64,000 nt of DNA from Branchiostoma floridae. Lineage: Eukaryota; Chordata; Leptocardii; Amphioxiformes; Branchiostomatidae. Made by a program: the position numbers and the translations under genes. The stretch spans positions 10,282,595 through 10,346,594 of the forward strand of contig NC_049995.1 in NCBI RefSeq assembly GCF_000003815.2, in the 5' to 3' direction. The notes below the pieces were generated by a model that ran no database searches, was not told the DNA's origin, and saw only the letters and a program-made list of their open reading frames with translations. How positions within the stretch are numbered: the stretch's first letter is position 1; each line of letters starts with the position of its first letter. Shown piece by piece: positions 46,063 through 57,373 of this stretch.

Positions 46063-47669
46063 ATGTCTGACGGTCCCGACCCTACATTTGTCTTTCTCGC
46101 CAGGACTTCTAGTAAACACTGCGCCTTCTGTAAAACAGGGCTGTGTTTTGGGGAAGCGGCATCCTTCCTCACAGGTATGTTATCTGTGGTCTCTCAGAAA
46201 TGTCGTCTGAACGGACTGTACCACAACTTTGGCAGGGGGTGCAACCCCTCTCAAATGCTGTTGTTGCGAATATTTACTTCTGATACCTGACGATATTCCA
46301 TGTAGGCGTACCTACGCAGTGTTAAATAGGTAGTGCATACTTCTTTCTCATGAACAGAAATATAATGTTGCTATCTGTTTGACTGTGTGACAGAAAATGT
46401 ACCCGTTTTCTGAGCGAGAGAATAATGGTATGGTCCGCTGCGTGTCTCTATCAGACGAGATCCATTCACCCTTTCCTCATCCCCAGGATTTGGCGGGACA
46501 CAAAGGGGGCTCGCTCGGCCGAGCTTGAAATAACAACCCTCATTGCCGCCGGTTAAAGTCAGGTGATATTGACGTTTGTGTGTGCTCGGGCAAGTGAGAC
46601 GGCATTTGTTTCCGTCGCCATGGCAACAGAGCCGGGAGATTTACCCGCCAAATCACTGACTGGAAATTGTAAGAATTTCCTCGCCGCCCATTGGTAGTTT
46701 GCCACGACACCTGCGGGTTCTAGGGTACACTAAGCAATGATAAATGCCGATTACACAAGAATGCTTTCCGTAATTGTATACATGTAGCCTTTGGCGGATA
46801 CTGAACTTACGGGGAAGCAAAGTAGAGAAACCATTTGATATGATGCTAGTTAATCTTTATCCGTGGGGTAACCTTTATCCGTTGTGTTAAAAAAACAGCA
46901 ATTTGGGGATATCAAGTGGACGGACAGTGGTTCTATACTGCAATAGTTTGAAAATATTGTAATTCAAAACCACCTTCTGTCGACTTGATATCCCTTAATA
47001 CCCTGTTTTTGAAATAGCGGATATGGGTTACCCCATGGACAAAGGTGAGCTAGCGTTAGTTTTGAGAAAAAAGGTAGAATTGAAACATTTCTATTCTTCC
47101 TGCTTTGCCTAAACAGTAACGTTGAAGGAATGGGAACGTTGGGGGATTTTTTTTTAAGGGGGTTTGGGGAAATTTGTCGCCACAAATGGTCTACACATTT
47201 TATTTTCATGTAGGGACCTGTGTATTGTAAAATTTGATCGGGTGATGTCTACATTGTTTCATATTGTAGAGCTTACGCTTTTTGCCCGATCATTAATACA
47301 GTAAAAGCCGTTTAATTACACACCCAATTTACCAGCGTATTTCGTGCGATTGACCGAAATGTGTGCGTTTATCCGAAGTGCAATGACTGGCTTTTACTGT
47401 AGCTATATGTGAATGAGATAAGATCGGCTATATTTCTATTACAAGTATTAGCAACGTATTAGTCAAGCACGTATTATGTTGCATGCACGACAAATTGCAG
47501 ATTGAAGAGGTATAGAACGTTGAAAAGACAAGATTCTTCTTCATCCTCCATAGGTGCAATACTGCTTTACGTCGACAGGAGCGTCCTTATTGCTACCCAT
47601 CCATCAGAGCTGCCACCGTGCGGTCACTTTCATTACTGCACGTTGACCGGGATCGACAAACGGTATTAA
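46063..47669 (+). CDS. Candidate two-exon Cys/His-rich small protein, 75 aa
   Basis: Exons 46063-46174 and 47554-47669. The donor is ACAG|GTATGT, the acceptor cctccatag, phase 1; TAA ends the frame. I do not recognise the product. It starts MSDGPDPTFVFLARTSSKH and has C20-x2-C23 and C28, then HPSELPPCGHFHYC with further Cys and His, so a small metal-binding fold is possible. The coding appearance (dense Cys/His/Pro pattern continuing smoothly across the splice) is better than chance, but the protein is short. An alternative donor at CG|GTATTA would let it continue; the next plausible exon then meets a stop. Read without splicing, the first exon would run to a stop at 46290. Confidence 0.45.
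46614..46627. promoter_or_regulatory. RFX X-box-like palindrome
   Basis: GTCGCCATGGCAAC fits the RFX consensus (GTNRCC-N-RGYAAC). It lies in the first intron of the candidate 75-aa gene, near a CCCGCCAAA E2F-like motif at ~46644. Confidence 0.4.
46845..47054. mobile_element. MITE-like element, family B, copy 1
   Basis: The left end TTTATCCGTGGGGTAACC with TTTATCCGTTGTGTT is mirrored at the right by GCGGATATGGGTTACCCCAT and GGACAAAGGTGAGC. A shared interior GGGGATATCAAGTGGACGG and CCGTCGACTTGATATCCC-like block makes a second nested inverted pair. Confidence 0.7.
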
Positions 47670-49073
47670 AACATCATAATTGTGTCATGAAAGATACCTC
47701 GCATATATGTTTTAAAACATTTACAACGACTATATTTTTTAATTTAGGAGGTAAGTGCTGTTGCATGTTAACGTTTTTCATCTAACGTAAGAAACGTTTT
47801 CAATGTACTTGTATCTACATGTACAAATATGTATACAGTGAAACCTGTACAAGTAATAACCTCTACTTGGGGACTAGCTGGCTAGTAGGTGGCCACTTTT
47901 TGGTCCCTTAATTTTAGATCATTCTTTCCTATTGACCAAGTGTTTCGAATCCTATAGTGACCAACTGTCCACATAGACCAGATTTGATCGGTCACCTGAG
48001 TGGTCTTCTTGAGTAATTGTGCTTGTGAGGCGATTTTTGCTCTATTTCGCCACTATACACTTACAAGACCATAGCATGTCCAGGTCAAAATATACAAGAA
48101 TTGAAGTTCTGCTGCAGTACCAGGGTCAAATACCAGGGGGCCCAAAATCGACCTTGGCCTTCGTCTGCCCAACCTCTACTCACATACCAAATATAATTGT
48201 AATGCATCCAGAGGTTGTAGAGTTATGCTGACCCCAAATTATTCGGAAACACAGACATACAAACACACACGACAAAAACTATACCTCCGTTTTTAATGGA
48301 GGTAACAAGCGCAAAACATGACAATAAGGCAACAACGTTAGTCTTCAGTATAGTATACTAGTAGGTATTTAATCTTAACTCTTGGCAAATTGTTTTTTAA
48401 TCTTGTTTTTGCTTCACGACACGTGTTGTAGATAACTGTGACTAAAACACACCATCTGGATTTCTCGTTCCGCGTCTTAAGTTCCACTGAACTTGACATT
48501 TTTCGCCTCTTAATATCTTAATAGAAGTCGTGACGTCAGAGGACGGACTGTTTCAATATAGAATCTACGGGGATAGTTTTCTTTTACGCTTTAAATGTAC
48601 CCATTTCTATGTATAAAACTTTGTGGCGATACCATTTAATATTGCCGTGTGCTGAGCACTATAACTCTTTGAAGTTGCCATCCATTTTGGATCAAATTTT
48701 ACGCCTTTCACCCCTCTACGGATTTGAAAATGGAATCGCCCGTACATATGTTGTAAAGTACTTTGGGATGTTGTGCCACAGCGGGAGTGTGGAACGTTTA
48801 AGGCTGACCTTGCTTTTAACCTTGGGTGACCTTCGCGGGGTCACCGCATGCGGCTCAGCACGTGGTACCCCGGTGGGAGACCATTTCTTTCATCACCTGA
48901 CAAGGGTAGAGCCAGCTTGAGCTCACCTCGGTCTGATAGACGTTGCTTTTATCTCTTAATCTGAATCCAAGGAAAGCTAAGAAAAGACGGAAAAGAAAGG
49001 ATTTGGAGTCTTGTTGGTGACAATCTGGATATAATTTGTTTTCTAATCGTGGCCTGTCAGTTTCGTGGCCTGT
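47670..49073. other. Non-coding, contains one dispersed repeat copy
   Basis: 48085-48310 is a copy of the CTGCTGCAGTACC...AGAGTTATGCTGA repeat seen in tandem at 11.1-12.1 kb; here it ends in a small ACCTCCGT...ATGGAGGT hairpin. No supported gene. Confidence 0.5.
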
Positions 49074-49330
49074 CAGTTGTGGCTTGGCATAATGGTTGAG
49101 TGGCGAACCAACATGAGATTGAGATGTCATGGGTTTGGTTTCTGGTATTCTTGGCTAGTCGATGTGTCCTTGGGAAAGGCACTTAACACGGCATTCCTCA
49201 CTCAACCCAATATAAAAATGGGTACCTGACTTTGGCAAAAAAGGTAGTAAACGGAGAGGGATGGGCTCCGCCTTCCAATACCGTAACCTAGACACAGTGG
49301 ATTAACCCTCCACTGCCCCTATGACCTCAC
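49074..49330 (+). mobile_element. tRNA-derived SINE
   Basis: An A-box-like TGGCATAATGGTTGAGTGG (~49085) and a B-box-like GGGTTTGGTTTC (~49130) with normal spacing are followed by the GGGAAAGGCACTTAACACGG body, CCTCACTCAACCC, and the GATGGGCTCCGCCTTCC segment that is also present, reversed, at 53770-54007. Confidence 0.65.
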
Positions 49331-50547
49331 TTTTCTGTCTTTGTGAGTTTTCGTGGGCAATAATTCGTTCGTTAGAGAAGTGATACCAGACAAGTTTGTG
49401 CCCGGCATTTGAAGTCATCTGTGAATTTCTACATTTAAATTCTTTGCCCCACATCGTTTACTATTTGGAATTCAAATGATCTAGCAAATGCTCGTTAACG
49501 GTGAGAACACTTGTGTCTTTCCATGTGGAACATGGGGCGACAGCGGTCCCTACACAGGACTGAAACGTTTGACTTATTGTCGGCCACAGATTCCGCTTGC
49601 ATCATTTGGCGCCATAATGCGGGAAGCTGCGTTCTTGACATTCGTGGCTAGAGCCGAGGTCGACACTTGAGCCCCTTAGTAACGTCAGAATGGGGACAAA
49701 ATGTCTGCCCAACTCAACGGCTGTCATTGACAGAATGTATGATAACGTAGTTGGCCTTTCTCCCCTCTATCTGTGTCTCTTTTTATCACTTTATTCTGTT
49801 TATCTCTCATTCTGATTTTTTGGACGGAAGTCAAGTCATGTTTGAAATACCGCGGACGCCTAGCCAGATGAAAATGCTCACATGGTGAGATTACATGTAC
49901 GGTTATATGACCTAGTTACAATGAAGAAAGAATTCCGATATCAGAAGTTGGGGCATGTAAAATATGCTTGAAACCTTGACAGCAGCAATCTATGCTTTCT
50001 TCTTCTTTTTATCTCTCTTCCACATTCTCTCCTTCCGTGGCTTTCTCTCTCCCTATCCGTCTCTCTTTCCCTCAGTCCCTCCCTTTTCTCTTTCTCGTTC
50101 TATGAAGGCAGTCTGGAACTCTCATTGCGTCATGTATGTCCGCCACTGAAGTAACCAATCACAATACCGCTAACCCCAATGCCATTAAATGATTGACAGT
50201 CCACTGACCCAGTCACGTTTGCAAGCGGAGTTATCAGTACATACAACTTTTAAATTTCGCGTTAGAGATAGCAGTGACCTCAAAAAGATTAGGACACTAT
50301 CAGTTTAGGTAATGACGTTAGATAATCATTTCTTCTACAGTCATGATGCCCCATATTTTCTTCTTTTTTTGCAAGCTCAATACCATTATATTTAATGGGT
50401 TTAGAGAACTAATGATAAATAATAAAATATTACATTTATTGATTTTGATGACAATTTGATTACTTTGGAAAATAACAATATTCATGACACGGCAATAGAA
50501 CAGCAACTTTGGTAAGGTCTATTGTATCGACCGATACTGGGCCATAC

Positions 50548-50584
<37 letters not shown>

Positions 50585-51021
50585 CGCTATAAAAAGTGGA
50601 CACAAATGAATTAACCCAAGGACAACAAGTATATGAATATATCAACATGTTACAATTGGGTATCATTTTACGCCATTGGCTCTGGTAAACATTCTTCTTT
50701 GTTGTATTTTCCTGTTTGTATTCAGTAATTGTTACCCCCCCCCCCCCCTACCATGTGTTTATCTAAAGATCCAATGTATTAGATTCTTTCGAAAAAGCGG
50801 AAAGAATTAAGAACAACTTTCAGCGTTTATCATTATATTTTGAATCTATGTTGTATTTTGGTTTGCTTGTACAGCTTTTCTTGTTGCAATGATAAAGGAG
50901 AAACGCTGTTTGTGCAATGTTGAAAGCTTTCTAATGGATTCATGAGAATGTGTGTGTGCAATGGGTTCACAGTTTACATAGCTATCCTGTAATTGCGTGT
51001 TGTTGAGCCGGAAACGAATAC
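49331..51021. other. Non-coding stretch
   Basis: No supported gene. Contains a (GA)n microsatellite at 50551-50583 and a poly-C run at ~50736-50748. Confidence 0.45.
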
Positions 51022-51156
51022 CTGAAACATGATCACATGTCGTCGCGAATTCTGTAACTTGTGCCGGCTTGCGATTCCAAGCGTTTTTCTCCTCGTAGAG
51101 GCTCTGAAAGGGGTTTCGAGGCGGCCCCTTTTCGATGTAGACGCCGGACAACCCAC
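51022..51156 (-). CDS. Possible orphan coding exon (135 nt, phase 1-1)
   Basis: Between an acceptor (tgtaggtcag) and a donor (TTTCAG|GTATTC) on the minus strand, an open frame encodes GLSGVYIEKGPPRNPFQSL, then YEEKNAWNRKPAQVTEF and ATTCDHVS. The composition is protein-like, but the acceptor has no pyrimidine tract and no partner exon was found. Chance remains likely. Confidence 0.2.
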
Positions 51157-51364
51157 CTGACCTACAGTGTATTTTCTTGGTGTTGTTGTTTTCTATCTGT
51201 AAAGATTTGACAACAGAAAAATATTTTTTCATGCTTTATGAAGCAGTTCATTATATAAAATGTAATCTAACTCTATGAAATAAAGAATGTCGTGCGGAAG
51301 TATATAAGGAATTGCTTGAAAGGAAACAATGATAAGGCATAAAAATTCAACAAGAACGAGATAT

Positions 51365-51510
51365 GATTATAAAAACTTGAAAATCTGCTGCAGTATCAAG
51401 GGAAGTCGCCAGGTGGCCCAAATCTAACCACGTATAAATTTCATGGTAATCCACTCATAGCTTCTTGAGTTATACTGCTTAACCACACACAAACGCTACC
51501 ATAACAGAAC
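51365..51510 (+). repeat. Single dispersed copy of the ~150-bp repeat
   Basis: CTGCTGCAGTATCAAGGGAA, CCAGGTGGCCCAAATC and TTCTTGAGTTATACTGC match the tandem family at 11.1-12.1 kb in order. Confidence 0.6.
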
Positions 51511-51559
51511 CTTCTCTGTGAAGGTAAAAAAAAAAAAAATTCTGGGAACGAGAATTATT

Positions 51560-52189
51560 GGACGACTTTTGAACGCCCTCCTTCCACACTCTCGGTCCTC
51601 GGGTTCCCATGATGCAAACCACATTTCCCGCGGCGGCCTATATGCTAATCCCGTGTGTTTACGTTGCTACTCAATAGATCCGACCCGGCTTGGAGAGTGC
51701 ACGAACTTTCTGTCTCAGCTTTCACGTTGGTGCCGCCGCGAACTAACCGGTTTTGGTACGGGACCAATCGTAGCTTACTCCAATGGGGAACTGCTTGTTA
51801 TCAGCGTGTGCGCTAGCTAGCTAGCGTCGGATTTTCGTGAGAATGATTTGTGGACAACATTTCCTAGTCAGCAAAATAGCAAATAGGGAAGACAGCTGAT
51901 CTGAAGGATCTACTGTAGTACTGTGAAGAGTTTGTGTGCTGTCTACTCCGTCAAAACAAACCAGTGTGGTCTGAGACAGAAGAGGACAAATACTGAGGGA
52001 GCGAAACAAAGTCCGCCGGCGGATTCGCCCCGCTGGTTGGTCTACATGCGTGAGGATACAACCGTGTTTGATCGAACAACATTCGCGGGGGCTCTCGTCT
52101 GACACCCGGGGACAAGCGCACAGGCACGTATCGGTGGTGTGTAATCTCTCTCCCGGCTGGAAGTTTTCTGAGAAAACCGCAGAAGCAAC
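51560..52189 (+). promoter_or_regulatory. GC-rich promoter and 5' leader of the 52190 gene
   Basis: GC and CpG content rises sharply here compared with the flanks and stays high through the exon that follows. No TATA box was recognised. The minus-strand frame over 51951-52487 is a by-product of the GC-rich sequence. Confidence 0.4.
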
Positions 52190-52558
52190 ATGGCCGTGTT
52201 GGAACTACGGTGCTGGTTTTTGGTCGCGGTGATTTATAATGGTTGTATGGTAGAGTTGTTGGACGCCCGCCATGATGGTTCGAGGTCGTCTGCAGACGAC
52301 AGTTTTGGTCAGAATTATGGCGGGAGTCTCCTCGCACGTGTCCTAACGGGGAGGGCGGGTGACCTCGCCGGGGGGACCGTGGAGAGGGTGAGACACGGAG
52401 CCGGTCGGGCTGCATACCGTCAAACGGGAGGAGGGAGAGCCGCTCGGCAGGGAGGGAGCTACTACGGGCCGCCCGACAGCCTGGCATCGGGAGACGGCGA
52501 CGTCCGCCCCGAGAAGGAAGATTTTATGACTCGGCCAACCGTGTTACCAGGATACGAG
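52190..52558 (+). CDS. First exon of a putative secreted or membrane protein (123 aa, continues)
   Basis: ATGG in good Kozak context (AACATGG) opens a 123-codon frame that ends at a consensus donor GAG|GTAAAT in phase 0. Residues 1-~26 form a signal peptide (RCWFLVAVIYNGCMVELLDA). The mature part is Gly/Arg/Ser-rich with no Cys (for example RVRHGAGRAAYRQTGGGRAA), as in the unstructured N-terminal propeptides of extracellular matrix proteins. No following exon with a fitting phase-0 start was recognised in the remaining 11 kb, so the gene probably continues beyond the window. Family unknown. Confidence 0.6.
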
Positions 52559-53394
52559 GTAAATCACTTATTTTATATCCACTTCTCGAACAAAAGACTA
52601 CATGCCTTTCTAGTGCTATAAATTCTAAAACACAAAAGCAGCAATGTAATAGCGCTAAATTTTCAAAATTTTGAAGTTTTTCAAAGCACTTTAAAGTTTA
52701 TACCAGAAAATGTTTTATGTGAAAACTCAGAAAAGGTAATTCTATCATGATTTTGCCCAAAATATTTATTTCCATTCCAACTAACCAGAGAAACGCATAG
52801 TTCTTTGTCCAAGTTAATAAACATTTAAAAAGCGACCATGCTACGTTTGTACAAATCTAGACAGCCTCTTTGATTTAGAACGAGACATTTGCTTTGTGCC
52901 TGCTACAATGGCGACCGCTGTCTAGGCAAAAGTGGCATTTTGGGCAAAAGGCCACGAAGCTCTTGGTCTGACGAATTCGTCAGGGCCAAGGCACCACAAA
53001 GGGGGTCAGCCATCGATAAATATACAAAGGTTGCGCAAAGCTGAATACACATACATGCCATTCAGAACAGTTTGCATATATGCGTACCCCTAGCCCCAAA
53101 TAAAACAGGCTTGTCAAGTTGCTAAAAACATACAAACGCATTCCTCAAAACCTCTACGATTCTTGTTGCAACAAGTTGTATGTTGTTGTTGTAATACGAC
53201 GACATGAAACTTTCCCTAGTGCTCAATGGTTGGAATTGTTCCGTTGGTGGATAAAGAAAATAACTGGAGAATTCCTCGAGAAATGTTTGAGACGTTTATT
53301 TACACTCGCGAGACACAATATTAGTTTTCTTACTATCAAATCCCCATCAATCTGATACAAACGCCCCGGTGCCTATGAATGCGTGTATTGTGTG
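52559..53394 (+). other. Start of first intron of the 52190 gene; nothing else seen
   Basis: AT-rich, no exon, no recognised repeat. Confidence 0.4.
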
Positions 53395-53643
53395 TAAAGG
53401 TGGTATCTCATCTGCACTTGGGGCACCGGTGCAGCACTGCCGGGTTCGAAAGATTACGAATTTTAGAGATAAAGAGCATTTTTTTTGTACCTTGTTGTCT
53501 TCTAAGTCATACTTTAACGTATGACGCAATACTAGTATCTGAATTATAAAAAAAATTGGCGAAAATAACGCAACAGTGCCGCAGTGAACGAACCCCGCAG
53601 TGCCGCACCGGTGCCCCAAGTGCAGTGAGATGCCACCTTTAGG
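53395..53643. mobile_element. MITE-like inverted-repeat element, family A, copy 3
   Basis: The best-preserved copy: TAAAGGTGGTATCTCATCTG at the left against TGAGATGCCACCTTTAG at the right, with GGGGCACCGGTGC and GCACCGGTGCCCC inside, and CAGTGCCGCAGTGAACGAAC in the right half. Confidence 0.8.
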
Positions 53644-53769
53644 GATTGACCACTGAATATTATTTATAGAGGGAAATAGAGAATATATTCTGTAAGTGTA
53701 AAAGTTGTCAAGAGAACATGGAATCATTTCCAATGGACTTGAACAGAAAATAGAAAAGTAAGATAAATG

Positions 53770-54007
53770 TAAAGGTGTTTTGTGAGTCCGTAGGGGCAGT
53801 ACGTTGTTATCTACTGTGTCTAGGGCACGGTATTGGGAGACAGAGCCCATCCCTCTACTTCCACTGCCTTTTACCTCCCCAACCGAAGTCAGGTACCCAT
53901 TTGTACACCTGGGTGAAGTGAGGAAAGTCTGTCTAGCCAGCATTAGAACCCATGACCTCTAGGTATCGAGTCTGTTAGCCTAGCCACTAGGCCAGTCGAC
54001 GCCGCGC
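53770..54007 (-). mobile_element. tRNA-derived SINE (best head)
   Basis: On the minus strand the head has an A box TGGCCTAGTGG (53994-53984) and a B box GGGTTCTAATGC (53951-53940) at tRNA-like spacing. The body carries TTCCTCACTTCACCC, AATGGGTACCTGACTTCGG and GGGATGGGCTCTGTCTCCC. This supports RNA polymerase III origin. Confidence 0.78.
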
Positions 54008-54102
54008 CCCGTAGAAAAGCATGCAGCTTCAATTGCCGAAATCTAAAAAAAACTATTTCAAGTTGTAGTTCCACACACAAACATACAAAGACATGGAGCA
54101 TA

Positions 54103-54199
54103 GATGGACAGACAGTCAGGTAGACACACGCGCACACACACACACACACACAGACATGGAGCATAGATGGACAGACAGTCAGGTAGACACACACACACG

Positions 54200-54270
<71 letters not shown>

Positions 54271-54272
54271 CG
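54103..54272. repeat. (CA)n microsatellite with duplicated 50-bp prefix
   Basis: GACATGGAGCATAGATGGAC plus CAGACAGTCAGGTAGACAC occurs twice (54091 and 54153) before the (CA)n run. Confidence 0.9.
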
Positions 54273-54424
54273 AAAACTGCGAACATAAAACCACCACTGC
54301 ACTGCATTAACAGTATTTTATCCATTCTTTCCAACGACCTCCCTAACCCCTTTCTCACCCTCTCTGCCCCATGCTGACCCGTCACGCTCATATCGACCAA
54401 TTTTCTGATAAGCCATTGTTGTGA

Positions 54425-55685
54425 TAAGCGGCTAATCGCTTGTCACGCTCATTTGTGGAGGCCCCCTAGTCTCTAATGGACTACCGGTCTCTATCTCAGA
54501 TTACGCCTTTATTTCACCTCCAAGCAGATATTGGCAGTGTGTTACGCTCATTTGTGGAGGCCTCCTAGTCTCTAATGGACTACCGGTCTCTATCTCAAAT
54601 GACGCCTTTATCTTCCCTCCAAGCAGATATTTGGGGTGTGTTACGCTCATTTGTGGAGACCCCCTAGTCTCCATCCTAGGGGGGTCCGGGGGCATGCTCC
54701 CCCGGGAAAATTTGAAATCTTGACCCTCTAAAACGCCATTTCCTGCGTTTTGACGGGCAAATTTTGCTGCCAGACTTAGCTTAACTTTGATGACGATTCT
54801 GTTAGAAATACAAATGGTTTTAGCGAGGGCGATGCCCATAAAATATATTCACGATTTCGAGTGTCGAAGGTGCAAGCTGTCGCAAGGTTGGTCTGGGAAA
54901 ATTTCAAAATCTGCACCCTCTGAAACGCCATTTTCTGTATTTTGGGGGACAAATTTTGCTGAGGGACTATGCTAAATCTAATGCCATTTTTGTGAATGAA
55001 AGAGATGTTTGAGGGCAATGACCCACGCCTCAACAAATTTTCACCATGTCGTTGTGAGCGCCGGAGGCACAAGTCATCGCTAGGGAGGTCCGGGCAAAAT
55101 TTTGAAATCTTGACCGCCTAAAACGTCATTTCCTGCCTTTGAGGCCCACATTCTGCTTGTAAACCAAGTATAGTACGATAGTAAAATTTCTATTAGTTTA
55201 AAAGGTTTTTAAGAGCGACGCTCCCACAACATATTGTCTTGCACCGACATGACCAAAGACGCGAGCCGTCACAAGGGAACACTGGCGAAATTTTGAAATC
55301 GGGACTCTCTGAAACGTCATTTCTTGCGTTTTCAGGCGTAAGTTTTCCTGTTAGACTAGCTTGATTTAATGAAATTTCCATCATCAAAAAAATGCACAAG
55401 GTTTCAGCTTGATTGTCCCCCCCCCAGCCCCCCCCCAAAATTTTTTTGGGGGGGGGCACCCCCCCCCCCCCTGGAGAACCCCCCCCCCCCCCCCCCCCGG
55501 TGCCGCCGCCACTGCAGATGACGCCTTTATCTTACCTCCAAGCAGATATTGGCAGTGTGTTACGCTCATTTGTGGAGGCCCCCTAGTTTCTAATGGACTA
55601 CCGGTCTCTATCTCAGATGACGCCTTTATCTCACCCCCAAGCAGATATTGGGAGTGTATCTATAATCTCCAAGCAGATCCTACGG
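54425..55685. repeat. Composite tandem repeat region with two unit types
   Basis: Unit 1 (~107 bp; TTACGCTCATTTGTGGAGGC, CTAATGGACTACCGGTCTCT, CCAAGCAGATATTGG) occurs about three times at 54430-54670 and again at 55515-55660. Unit 2 (~190 bp; AAATTTTGAAATCTTGACC, AAAACGCCATTTCCTGC, CAAATTTTGCT) occurs four times from 54690 to 55400. The frames in it are not genes. Confidence 0.75.
55418..55500. repeat. Poly-C/poly-G mirror tract
   Basis: Runs of seven to eighteen C flank AAAATTTTTTT and a G8-9 run, so the tract can fold into a hairpin or, on the G-rich strand, a quadruplex. Assembly accuracy here is doubtful. Confidence 0.85.
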
Positions 55686-55842
55686 TAGCATAAGAAAGTA
55701 TCAAAAGCTGTCAGAGGAGTGAAGCCGGCCTAGGAGTGTGTTTGGCTACCATTGGCTGATGACTCCCTTTGTCCAGCTATACTTCTTAGCCAGCTTTGAT
55801 ACTATCTTATGCCACTGGTAAATCTGCCTGGAGATTATGTGT
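55661..55842. mobile_element. Inverted-repeat element with ATCTCC(A/G)GCAGAT ends
   Basis: ATCTCCAAGCAGATCC...GCATAAGAAAGTATCAAA at the left is mirrored by TTTGATACTATCTTATGCC...AATCTGCCTGGAGAT at the right, arms ~50 bp. Its end motif CCAAGCAGAT is also in tandem unit 1 next to it, suggesting that array arose from such element ends. Confidence 0.75.
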
Positions 55843-55984
55843 CTAGTCATAGTTCCGGTTACATTCGTCGTGCAATCGTCGTACGATCGTCGCACGATCG
55901 CGAACTGAGGGCAAACTTGTGACGGATGTGCATGTGTCGTAGCCTTCTTGCTATCGACGCCGTAACCGCAATTGATAAAAGTAA

Positions 55985-56430
55985 AGACAGCTACGTTTGA
56001 AACGTTTCCCGTTGTAACAGTCCGCTGACAAAACTACCCCCAGGTATGAATCTTCCGGGGGTATAGTTTGCCTGTAACACCGCGCGGAAAAGTTACGTTC
56101 CCTCTGTAACAGTCCAAACTATACTCCTGACAAAACTACCCCAGGGGTGCCATCTACAAGGGGTACAGTTTGGCCTGTTACACCGCAGAAAAGTAAAGAA
56201 AGTTATATATGTTCCCACTGTTACAGTATATAGTATACTAGTACCCCTGATAAAACTACCCCAGGGATATACATGTAATATACCGGGGGTACAGTTTGGT
56301 CTGTGACACCGCGGAAACGTATAAGATTTTCCGTTCCCGCTGTAACTGTCCGAAGTATACCCCTGATAAAACTACCACAGAGACGTACTCTACCAGGGGT
56401 GTAGTTTGCCCCGTTACACCGCGGAAAGCC
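55985..56430. repeat. Tandem array, ~110-bp unit, about four copies
   Basis: Each unit reads GTTCCCGCTGTAACAGTCC, CCCCTGATAAAACTACCCCA, ACCAGGGGTACAGTTTGGCC and CTGTTACACCGCGGAAA. Within each unit the two halves are partly inverted (CTACCCCAGG against CCGGGGGTA). Confidence 0.7.
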
Positions 56431-56574
56431 CGGTTGGTCTTTTACCCATTCAACTTTCATTACTACGTGATTACAGAACAAGTCCTGGCCTTGTGTCTGC
56501 TCTGTGTTTGTCACGGTACTTAACATGGATCGTTCGTCAGGCTTTTGTGCCTTGAAGGGTGCTATTAGTGCCGC

Positions 56575-57313
56575 CAAGGCCTCTTCTGCCGCGCACAGCT
56601 GCGTAAACTGGAACCATGACCGTGAAGCTGCGACCTTAGCTCCACGGAGCCGCGCTTTCTTTCATCAAAATACAACGGCCATGCTGTTCACTTTGAGATC
56701 ATCGGTACATCGTTGGCTCTGTTAGATGTAGGGGAAACGCAAAGAAAGGAAGGAAATAAAGAAAGGAAGAAATGGTGTAACTGGAACCGTGACCGCGAAG
56801 AAACGACCTCAGCTCCAAGAAGCCATGTTTTCTTTCATCAAAGTACAATATACAACGGCCATGCTGTTCACTTTGAGTTAATCGGTACATCGTTAGCTCT
56901 GTAAGGTAGAGGGGAAAGAAAAGGAAGGAAGGAAAGAAAGAAAGAAATAGAGTAACTGAAACCGTGACCGTGAAGAGACGACCTCAGCTTCAAGGAGCTG
57001 CGCTTTCTTTCATCAAAGTACAATGTACAGCGGCCTTGCTGTTCACTTTGAGTTAATCGGTACATCGTTAGCTCTGTAAGGTAGAGGGGAAAGAAAAGGA
57101 AGGAAGGAAAGAAAGAAAGAAATAGAGTAACTGGAACCGTGACCGTGAAGCGACGACCTCAGCTTCAAGGAGCTGCGCTTTCTTTCATCAAAGTACAATG
57201 TACAGCGGCCTTGCTGTTCACTTTGAGATCATCCCTTCATTGTTAGCTCTATAAGGTAGAGGGGAAAGAAAAGGAAAGAAAGAAAGAAAGAAAGAAAGAG
57301 AAAGAAAGAAGGA

Positions 57314-57373
<60 letters not shown>

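Noticed and set aside
51951..52487. 178-codon minus-strand frame
   Set aside because: Overlaps a GC-rich first exon on the plus strand with signal peptide and donor; the minus frame is Arg/Pro/Ser-rich with no splice support.
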